37,765 bases of DNA from assembly GCA_944321735.1 (NCBI GenBank), contig CALUMK010000026.1, forward strand, positions 1-37,765. Direction: 5' to 3'. Positions 26,290 through 32,862 of the stretch are shown here, in pieces; within the stretch, counting starts at the first letter, position 1, and the number at the start of each line of letters is the position of its first letter. Made by a program: the position numbers and the translations under genes. The stretch comes from an uncultured Bacteroidales bacterium. GTDB taxonomy: Bacteria > Bacteroidota > Bacteroidia > Bacteroidales > P3. Below the pieces are notes generated by a model. It was not told the origin of the DNA and made no database searches. It saw only the letters and a program-made list of their open reading frames with translations.

Positions 26290-29007
26290 ATGAGCAGAAG
26301 AAATAAGGAAAAAACAGAGCGGGGCAAGAAAGCATCCAAAGAGGAAAAGATGTTCAAAGCGGAAAAGGCTTCCCGCGGTTCAATGAAGCCACGTAGCGGG
26401 CGTTCTTCCCGGAAATCCCGGAATTACTGGACATCGGAGGAAGATGTCTATGCCATTGAATCCTCGCCGAGGCGGTCGAGAAGAAGGTCGAGAGACGAAC
26501 GGCATCCCCATAAGCATATCCCCGAAAGCCTTCGGAGCTATATCACCGGCACGGTGGACATGAAGTCTTCGGGCAAGGCTTATATCATTCCCGATAACAA
26601 GGAGATAGAGGACGTTTATATCGCGCCCAACAACATAGGGCATTCCCTGCATGGCGACTACGTGCGGGTGCTGCTCTTTCCTTGGCGGGCCGGCCACCGG
26701 ATGGAAGGTCAGATTGTGGAGGTGCTTAAACGGAACAAGCACAATATTGTAGGGACGGTGGACTATGCGGGCAAGTACGCCTTTCTGATACCCGACAGCA
26801 CCAATGTGGTGCAGAGCGTCTTCTTGCCTCAGGAGAATTTGAGCGGGGCCAAGCAGGGGCAGAAAGTGGTGGCCAGAATCGAGGATTGGCCGGCCCATCT
26901 GAACAACCCGATTGGCAAAGTGACCGCTATTTTGGGACGACCCGGCGAGAACAACGTGGAGATGCAGTCCATCCTGGCCGAGTTCGATTTCCCGCTGAGC
27001 TATCCGCAGGAAGCCATAGACGAGGCGGCTAAGATGAGCGAGAAGGTGACGCCCAAGGAGTTGGCGGCCCGGCGCGATTTTCGAGGCATCTATACTTGCA
27101 CGATAGACCCGGCCGATGCCAAGGACTTTGATGATGCGCTTTCCTACCGCTTGCTGCCCAACGGCAACCGGGAAGTGGGCGTGCATATTGCCGATGTGAG
27201 CCATTTCGTGAAGCCGGGTTCGGCCATCGATGCCGAAGCTTACGAACGGGCCACTTCGGTTTATCTGGTGGATCGGACGATTCCGATGCTGCCCGAACGG
27301 CTTTGCAACAACCTTTGTTCGCTCAACCCGGATGTGGACCGTTTCTGTTTCAGCGTGCTTTTTGAGATGGACAACAAGGCGCAAATCAAGCATTTCTGGA
27401 TTGGAAAAGGCTTGATTCATTCTAACCGTCGTTTCACTTACGAGGAGGCGCAAGCTATCTTGGAGTCGGTGGGGTTGGCCGAGAAAGCGGCATCTTCGGG
27501 TGCGGGCAGTTCGGCTAAGATGGGTTCAGGCGATACGGCGGGTGGCGGACAACCGATGGCGACTTTGGGCGGTTCGGCCGCTGCCAGCACGGAAGCCGTC
27601 AAGCCTTTATCGGCAAAGTCCAAGATTCGGGCGGCTGCCAAGGCGCAGGCCGCTTCCGCAGGCTCGTTCAGTTTGGAAAGATTGGGTTCGCCGGAAGACA
27701 TCGAGGCCATTTGCGAGCTTTTCAAGCTTTCGCGCATTCTCCGCGACAAGCGTTTCAAGACCGGGGCGATAAATTTCCATTCGCAAGAGGTTCGTTTCCA
27801 GCTTGAACCGGGTACGGCCAAGCCTTTGGGCGTGTATATCAAGGAGAGCAAGGAGTCGAACCATCTGGTGGAAGAGTTCATGTTGCTGGCCAACCGCCGG
27901 GTGGCGGAGCTTATCGGCAAGTGCATGAAGGTGCGGCAGGAGGGCAACGGGGTCTATGGCAGCGAGAGCACCAACCGGGTAGGTTCGTTCGACAAGGAGC
28001 GGGAAGCGATGCAGGAAGAAAGGAGCGGGTTCGGGCAGGACGAAGAGGTTTGGCGGGACTCGATGGAGGATTTCGACGGGGACGTGGCTGGAAGCGGGCG
28101 GCCATCTGCGGCTTTGGTTCGCCCGAAAAAGAAAGGGAAAAAGGTTTTGCCCGGCGAGGGGGAAAACGAAGAAGCCGTCAAGCTTTCCGGCAAGGTCAAA
28201 GCCATTTCCGACAAGCCCAAGACTTTTGTCTATCGTGTGCATGACGAGCCGAACCCGGAACGTCTGGCCACCTTCACGCAGTTTGTGGGCAAGTTGGGCT
28301 ACAAGATGAACCTGAAGAGCCGCAGCGGTTTGGTCAAGTCGTTCAACACCCTTTTGGAATCGGTGGAAGGCAAGGCGGAGCAGAACATGATCGAGACCAT
28401 TGCGGTCAGGACGATGGCCAAAGCGCATTATTCGACGCAGAACATCGGGCATTACGGTCTGGCGTTCCCGTTCTACACGCACTTTACTTCGCCGATCCGG
28501 CGTTATCCCGACTTGATGGTTCACCGTCTTTTGGAAAGTTATATCCACGGCGGCAAGAGCGTGGACAAGGAAGAATACGAGGAAAAGTGCGTGCACAGTT
28601 CGGATATGGAGAAGAAAGCGGCCGATGCCGAGCGGGCTTCCATCAAGTACAAGCAGGCTGAGTTCCTGTTGGACAAGGTGGGGCAGAAGTTCCACGGCGT
28701 GATTTCCGGGGTCAGCAAATGGGGCATTTACGTTTGTTTGGACGAAAACTATTGCGAGGGGATGGTGCCTTTGCGTTCGCTCAAGGACGATTATTACGAG
28801 TTGGATGAGGAAAACTACCAGGTGGTCGGCTACCGGAACGGCAATGTCTATAAGTTAGGGCAGGAGGTTTGGATCCGGATTACGGAGATCGACATGAACA
28901 AGAAGCAGCTCACCTTCGCTTTCTTGGAACCGCAGGAAGAGCCGGGTTATCGGACGAGCAAGAAGAACCGCAAGGACAACAATGCTTACACCCGCCGCCG
29001 GAAGTGA
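26290..29007 (+). CDS. rnr: Ribonuclease R with two low-complexity insertions
   Basis: 905 aa, against roughly 700-800 for relatives. The enzyme is a processive 3'-5' hydrolytic exoribonuclease that degrades structured RNA. The N-terminus is a very basic, Ser/Arg-rich tail (residues 1-75), followed by cold-shock domains. The RNB catalytic centre has CTIDPADAKDFDDALSY with the four metal-binding Asp residues near 278-287. HFTSPIRRYPDLMVHRLL is near 735. A C-terminal S1 domain (FHGVISGVSKWGIYV) and a basic tail follow. Two Gly/Ser/Ala- or Glu/Gly-rich insertions interrupt the RNB domain at about residues 398-458 and 550-640, between well-conserved blocks. The reading frame is unbroken, so these appear to be real insertions. 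Confidence 0.95.
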   Translation: MSRRNKEKTERGKKASKEEKMFKAEKASRGSMKPRSGRSSRKSRNYWTSEEDVYAIESSPRRSRRRSRDERHPHKHIPESLRSYITGTVDMKSSGKAYIIPDNKEIEDVYIAPNNIGHSLHGDYVRVLLFPWRAGHRMEGQIVEVLKRNKHNIVGTVDYAGKYAFLIPDSTNVVQSVFLPQENLSGAKQGQKVVARIEDWPAHLNNPIGKVTAILGRPGENNVEMQSILAEFDFPLSYPQEAIDEAAKMSEKVTPKELAARRDFRGIYTCTIDPADAKDFDDALSYRLLPNGNREVGVHIADVSHFVKPGSAIDAEAYERATSVYLVDRTIPMLPERLCNNLCSLNPDVDRFCFSVLFEMDNKAQIKHFWIGKGLIHSNRRFTYEEAQAILESVGLAEKAASSGAGSSAKMGSGDTAGGGQPMATLGGSAAASTEAVKPLSAKSKIRAAAKAQAASAGSFSLERLGSPEDIEAICELFKLSRILRDKRFKTGAINFHSQEVRFQLEPGTAKPLGVYIKESKESNHLVEEFMLLANRRVAELIGKCMKVRQEGNGVYGSESTNRVGSFDKEREAMQEERSGFGQDEEVWRDSMEDFDGDVAGSGRPSAALVRPKKKGKKVLPGEGENEEAVKLSGKVKAISDKPKTFVYRVHDEPNPERLATFTQFVGKLGYKMNLKSRSGLVKSFNTLLESVEGKAEQNMIETIAVRTMAKAHYSTQNIGHYGLAFPFYTHFTSPIRRYPDLMVHRLLESYIHGGKSVDKEEYEEKCVHSSDMEKKAADAERASIKYKQAEFLLDKVGQKFHGVISGVSKWGIYVCLDENYCEGMVPLRSLKDDYYELDEENYQVVGYRNGNVYKLGQEVWIRITEIDMNKKQLTFAFLEPQEEPGYRTSKKNRKDNNAYTRRRK

Positions 29008-29065
29008 TGGTTCTAATGTCTGGGAAATATGTTGATGAAGGAAAAGCTTAAAATCGTATTGTCTT

Positions 29066-29395
29066 ATGGAGAAAGACAAAAATTATAGCAGGTTGTTGGA
29101 TGAACAAATTGGATTGGTGGGGCGGGAAAACCGCTATTTGGAATTTAAATCCAATTATCAGGATACTGATAAGTTAGGTAGATATATTTCAGCTTTGTCC
29201 AATGGGGCATGTTTGGAGCGGCAAGACTTTGCTTACCTGTATTTTGGGGTAAAGGATGAAACATGGGATGTAATAGGAACAACTTTCGATGTTTCTAAAG
29301 AGAAGGCCAAGGGGAACCAGTCTTTAGAAATTTATTTACGACAGTATGTGAGTCCGTCTATTGATTTTGCCGATGCACTATCAAATGCCTGTTGA
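29066..29395 (+). pseudogene. Truncated AlbA_2 (Schlafen-like) gene
   Basis: 109 codons. It contains GRENRYLEFKSNYQ, then GRYISALSNGACLERQDFAY and LYFGVKDETWDVIGTTFD, the start of an AlbA_2/divergent AAA-4 DNA-binding domain. Full-length relatives run several hundred residues. Here homology stops at about SIDFAD and a short foreign tail (ALSNAC) ends in TGA, just before a repeat block. It looks like the 5' remnant of a gene cut by an insertion or deletion. The gene begins 58 bases after rnr, on the same strand. Confidence 0.7.
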
Positions 29396-29452
29396 CTATC
29401 AATAGTTTACGGCTTAAAAGATAGGAATCTCAAAAATTTACTTGTTTTTTGC

Positions 29453-29480
29453 AAAAAATCGACGATTTAACGATTTTTTT
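29453..29480. terminator. Hairpin with T-run after the AlbA_2 fragment
   Basis: AAAAAATCG (29453-29461) pairs with CGATTTTTT (29471-29479), with an extra T. It could terminate plus-strand readthrough from rnr, and works symmetrically on the minus strand. Confidence 0.5.
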
Positions 29481-29532
29481 ATCGACGCACTCCGAAAAGA
29501 GGGGAAAAAGGCAAAAACGGCCCTTTGGGGCC

Positions 29533-29769
29533 CTGACAGACTCCCTCCGCAAAGATAGGGCATGTCGGGGTTTATTTCGCCAAAAAGGGCTGTAAAATCG
29601 AGGGCGGATTCGCGGATATTTTCGAGTTCCAAGTGAGGTGTTTTGCGCTTCATCAGAGGGAACATTGGGGCCCGACCTTTACATGCGGATTGCTTATAAG
29701 ATTTGCTGCCAAAAGAAAAATGGCTGGAGCCATTTTGCCATGGCGCAGCCACCTCTTTACTTTCCCTTA
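29533..29769 (-). repeat. About 237-bp direct repeat, left copy (3' of hipA)
   Basis: It matches 32593-32827 in the same orientation with roughly 85% identity by eye, with long blocks such as AAAGATAGGGCATGTCGGGG identical. On the minus strand it can be read as a 104-codon frame (29438-29752) containing ENIRESALDFTALFGE. In the other copy the same segment differs mainly by amino-acid-changing substitutions, and the surrounding frame is different. I therefore treat it as repeat DNA rather than a gene. Confidence 0.7.
29708..29736 (-). terminator. Likely terminator of hipBA
   Basis: AAAATGGCT (29717-29725) and AGCCATTTT (29728-29736) form a 9-bp stem. On the minus strand it is followed by TTTTCTTTT. 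It lies inside the left repeat. The counterpart in the right copy (near 32768-32793) is degenerate but recognisable. Confidence 0.6.
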
Positions 29770-29774
29770 TTTTT

Positions 29775-29826
29775 TAACTTTACTTTGTCAATACGTATAT
29801 ATGAATACAGGGATAAAGTAAAGTTA
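29775..29826. repeat. 52-bp dyad element, left of hipBA
   Basis: Perfect 12-bp arms TAACTTTACTTT (29775-29786) and AAAGTAAAGTTA (29815-29826) enclose a 28-base spacer containing GTATATATGAATAC. A near-copy lies at 31579-31629 on the other side of hipBA. Confidence 0.7.
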
Positions 29827-29857
29827 CTGTAACCTGCAATTTATCTGACCGTACCAA

Positions 29858-31132
29858 TCAGAAGAAAACCATATTTGGCCGGATCGCCTCGATCATCTTT
29901 TGCGGAACGTCGCATTCCCGGGCGATCTCCGGCCACATGGATGCCGCATGGCAAACCTCATCGATAATCCGTGCGGCATTCTTGATGTTGTTCTTGGCCG
30001 CACATTCGAGCAGGTCGTCTTTGGTAATACCGCTGAATTTGCCGTTTATCGACATCTGGTGGGCAGAGGTCCATTGGCCGTCGGGATTGTAGGCGTAGCC
30101 CATGTCGTAGGCCGGAGAAAGGCGCCATTTCCCGCCTCTGTCCATCAGGAAAGAGATGTTCTTCGTGTGGTCGTCCTGGTTGCGCACCACGACATTGAAC
30201 ACCATTCTGCGGAACATCTCCTGCGCCTCCTTGTAGGTGAGCCGCAGCCCGCGCATTACGGCGAACGCCTGTTCGTAGGAGTAGGCCCTGAGGAGTCGGT
30301 AGTCGAAGTGTGCGATGCCGCAAAGCGTCTGCATGTGCACCTTCGCACCGTTTATCCGGTCGAACCGCTTTGTCAAGAAATGGGCCCTCCCGTTCTCCTC
30401 GATCAGCGAGCATTCCGCCATGTCGATGCCGCACTCCTTCACAAGACGTGAGAAGGAGTACTCCAGGCGCCCGAAGTTCTCCGTCTCCCTGAATCCGGCC
30501 GTGGCGGATACGCCGTCCAGTTTGATGATGTAGTAGTCGAACCCATCGGGAGCCTCGACCTGTCCCGAACGGATCTCTCCGGTGGATTTGTTGTAGGCAA
30601 TGATTGCCTTGGCCCGTTGCCCGCCGGCTGAGGTGCCGAGACGCAGGATCTCCGCAATGGCCGCCTTCTTGTCGGAGCCGATGTTCACGTTGAAACTTGA
30701 TTTGTCGGCAAGGGCTTCTCTGGCTACATCCACCAGAGAATCGACCTCTATACGGATATCCGGATTTACGGCATCGATGGCCGGCTCGAATTCAAGGGCA
30801 CCCATGCAGCGTTTGCCCAGAAAGCAAAGCGTCTCGATTGCATTGCCGCTGGTCCGGCCCGTCAGGGCCAGCCACTTCTCAAACAAGGCTCGTCCGTATG
30901 TATCCGGCAAGGAGTCAGCCAGCATTCCGGGCAAGCCTTTGAAGGTCGTTTTGTCAAGTTCCCCGAAACTGTACACGCGCCCCTCCCTTACGGGCATCAT
31001 TAGCGGCGAAGGCTCTATGCCCAGTCGCACAAAGTCCGAATCGTACTCGAACTGTGCGACTTCATATCTTTGGTCCCAACGTACCGAACCTATGGGCTGG
31101 CCGTATAGATTGACACGAGCTACATCTACCAT
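29858..31132 (-). CDS. hipA: HipA family serine/threonine kinase toxin
   Basis: 424 aa, normal for HipA. The family phosphorylates targets such as glutamyl-tRNA synthetase and can slow growth. The N-terminal domain (1-110) has FKGLPGMLADSLPDTYGR. The glycine-rich loop is GTSAGGQRAKA (166-176). The catalytic loop is VRNQDDHTKNISFLMD (316-331), with the Asp-x-x-x-x-Asn pattern. LSPAYDM (338-344) supplies the metal-binding Asp. All key residues are present, so the kinase looks active. It overlaps hipB by 7 bases, the usual tight coupling. Dyad repeats flank the pair on both sides. Confidence 0.92.
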   Translation of the reverse strand: MVDVARVNLYGQPIGSVRWDQRYEVAQFEYDSDFVRLGIEPSPLMMPVREGRVYSFGELDKTTFKGLPGMLADSLPDTYGRALFEKWLALTGRTSGNAIETLCFLGKRCMGALEFEPAIDAVNPDIRIEVDSLVDVAREALADKSSFNVNIGSDKKAAIAEILRLGTSAGGQRAKAIIAYNKSTGEIRSGQVEAPDGFDYYIIKLDGVSATAGFRETENFGRLEYSFSRLVKECGIDMAECSLIEENGRAHFLTKRFDRINGAKVHMQTLCGIAHFDYRLLRAYSYEQAFAVMRGLRLTYKEAQEMFRRMVFNVVVRNQDDHTKNISFLMDRGGKWRLSPAYDMGYAYNPDGQWTSAHQMSINGKFSGITKDDLLECAAKNNIKNAARIIDEVCHAASMWPEIARECDVPQKMIEAIRPNMVFF

Positions 31133-31476
31133 TCCGATTCCTCCTTATTCTCTTTTGTGTAACCTTTGGATGCCCGCTTGCGCTTGGGTTTACTTGCTTG
31201 GTTGGCCAACTCGTAGTATTCATTCGGGCTCAACTGTTCCTCCTCGACGAGCGGGATGAAGATGTCGAGCTTGCCCAAGGTGCGCAGGACGCGGATCAGC
31301 GACTCGAAGTTCTTTACCTCCCCGTCCTCCATGCGCTTTATGGTGGAGATGGAAACAACGCTCTTGTCTGCCAGCTCGGCCTGCGACATGTTCTGCTTCA
31401 GACGTACTGTTTTTATTTTGGCTGCAATCCTGTTGCAAAGCTCGGTGTCTGTCAGTATGTATATATTATCCAGCAT
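31126..31476 (-). CDS. hipB: HipB-like antitoxin, XRE-type regulator
   Basis: 116 aa. The helix-turn-helix is IKTVRLKQNMSQAELADKSV followed by VSISTIKRMEDG (about residues 20-52), a Cro/C1-type fold. The C-terminal half is basic and Lys-rich (KPKRKRASKGYTKENKEE) and is probably disordered; in other HipB proteins the tail reaches the toxin. It is the first gene of the unit and should repress it and neutralise HipA. The 7-base overlap with hipA supports translational coupling. The start is the ATG at 31476. Promoter elements upstream are weak. Confidence 0.88.
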   Translation of the reverse strand: MLDNIYILTDTELCNRIAAKIKTVRLKQNMSQAELADKSVVSISTIKRMEDGEVKNFESLIRVLRTLGKLDIFIPLVEEEQLSPNEYYELANQASKPKRKRASKGYTKENKEESEW

Positions 31477-31548
31477 CTCAAATATGATACTTGTTACAGC
31501 AAATATAATAATAAAAGTTCATAGATGAAACTTTATGTAGAATAATTA

Positions 31549-31629
31549 AGCGCAGCCATCTCTTTTCTTCCCTCATTTTGACTTTACTTTAATGAACGTA
31601 TATATGAATACGGGGATAATGTAAAGTCA
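31549..31629. repeat. Partial repeat and dyad element, right of hipBA
   Basis: 31549-31575 matches the end of the 237-bp repeats (GCGCAGCCATCTCTTTTCTT). It continues into a dyad, TGACTTTAC (31579-31587) and GTAAAGTCA (31621-31629), with spacer GTATATATGAATAC as in 29775-29826. It lies 3' of the YdeI-like gene. Confidence 0.7.
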
Positions 31630-31648
31630 CCAATACAAGTCTACTTTT

Positions 31649-31855
31649 TCAGGTCGGTACAAATGAAGGTACAGAATAACGGACGATTCTATATCCCGGC
31701 AAGTGCCGATACTCCAATTCTATCTCACCTACATGACCTAAGGCGATGGCATCAGTTATATTTATGAGCTGCCCGATAGGAATGCTCATCATGACAGGAA
31801 AGTTGATGAGCCAGATGTTTCTGTATGTAGTGCAACAGTAGTAAAAAATAGAGAT
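31649..31855 (-). pseudogene. Possible gene remnant
   Basis: An open minus-strand frame of about 69 codons without an upstream start. It reads TYRNIWLINFPVMMSIPIGQ, then LINITDAIALGHVGEIELEY, ending SVPSFVPT. An ATG at 31792 would give a 47-aa peptide. The text looks protein-like, but no family is recognised. It is probably the tail of a broken gene downstream of the YdeI-like gene; 31477-31868 holds nothing else besides the repeat above. Confidence 0.35.
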
Positions 31856-31868
31856 GTATTAATATCAT

Positions 31869-32489
31869 TCAGTATTTTAGTAATCTTCCATTATCATTCC
31901 ATTCCCCATAGAGCAATCCTTTCCGCGTATTCTCTATGAATTTGACCAACCGACTTTCGTAAAGGTCTGGATCATTCCGTTTTATTTGAATCGTATCAAT
32001 TCTGATTCTCTTATATAAATCGGGAAATTGACAGAAATTGTTCCACACTACCGGATCGGACTGCAGTCTTTGCAGTATATCCTTATCAATGTTGAAACCA
32101 TCAGGCGACATATCCGGCAGAACGGCTCTTCCTGCATCGGTCATCAGTCCCATGCGTTCCATTCTGCGGCATCTTTCCTTGTTCAGTTCCGACCAGTTGC
32201 TTCGTGGTTTTCTGGGACAAAGTTTCTGGGCAGTCACTCCGTCTGCTATTTTCTTTGTGGTACTGTCTATCCAGCCGAAGCATAGGGCTTCTTCTACGGC
32301 ATCAATATACCAGAAAGTGGTGTCATCTGTTGGCTTTCCACGCTTGACAATCACCCAGCATTCTTTTTCCGTCTTATGGTTCTTTATCAGCCATTCGCGT
32401 AGCTCAACTCTTGATTTGACGTCCAGCAGATTATGTATTTCCATCGCTCTTGAATCTTTATTCCAGTTTTTCATGCGCAAATTCTCCAT
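31869..32489 (-). CDS. YdeI/OmpD-associated (OmdA-type) family protein
   Basis: 206 aa from the ATG at 32489. An in-frame ATG at 32474 is preceded by GGAG, and one at 32441 (MEIHNLLDVKSR) matches the usual family start, so the true N-terminus may be shorter. The core carries LREWLIKNHKTEKECWVIV, then DAVEEALCFGWIDSTTKKI and LCPRKPRSNWSELNKERCRRM, the signature of this family. It is annotated in places as bacteriocin-protection; its biochemistry is not established. It is a monocistronic minus-strand gene between repeat blocks, with low GC, so it was likely acquired with its neighbours. Confidence 0.85.
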   Translation of the reverse strand: MENLRMKNWNKDSRAMEIHNLLDVKSRVELREWLIKNHKTEKECWVIVKRGKPTDDTTFWYIDAVEEALCFGWIDSTTKKIADGVTAQKLCPRKPRSNWSELNKERCRRMERMGLMTDAGRAVLPDMSPDGFNIDKDILQRLQSDPVVWNNFCQFPDLYKRIRIDTIQIKRNDPDLYESRLVKFIENTRKGLLYGEWNDNGRLLKY

Positions 32490-32592
32490 TGAACCAGAAC
32501 GTAGCTTCTTTTCCTACAGGAACTTCAAGAAGTTACCTATTCTTCCATTATCACTCTCCTAATAGAGAGATGCAAAAATAACTCTTTTGAGC

Positions 32593-32827
32593 CCGACAGA
32601 CTCCGTCTACAAAGATAGGGCATGTCGGGGTTTATTTCGCCAAAACGGGCTGTAAAATCGAGGGTGGATTCGCGGATATTTTCGAGTTCGAAGTGAGGTG
32701 TTTTGTGCTTGATCGGAGTGGCCGTTGGGGACGGTCCTTCACATCCGGATTGCTTATAAGATTTGCAGCCAAAAGAAAAATGGCTGAGCCCATTTGAAGT
32801 GGCGCAGCCATCTCTTTTCTTCCCTTA
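32593..32827 (-). repeat. About 235-bp direct repeat, right copy (3' of the subtilase gene)
   Basis: Second copy of 29533-29769 in the same orientation, 3060 bases away. It contains a degenerate version of the terminator hairpin (near 32768-32793) downstream of the minus-strand subtilase gene. It lacks the long dyad found at the other two boundaries. Confidence 0.7.
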
Positions 32828-32862
32828 ACTTGACACACTTTAGTTTACAGTCTCTACAATAA

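Noticed and set aside
27607-28695. Minus-strand frame opposite rnr
   Set aside because: Opposite-strand shadow; rnr has clear catalytic motifs in the other strand.
29438-29752. 104-codon minus-strand frame in the left repeat
   Set aside because: The related copy at 32593-32827 differs mainly by amino-acid-changing substitutions and its surrounding frame is different, so this looks like repeat DNA rather than a gene.
29533-32827. True integron with attC sites
   Set aside because: No integrase gene in the window, and the repeats lack recognisable attC core sequences; only the 3'-repeat layout is similar.
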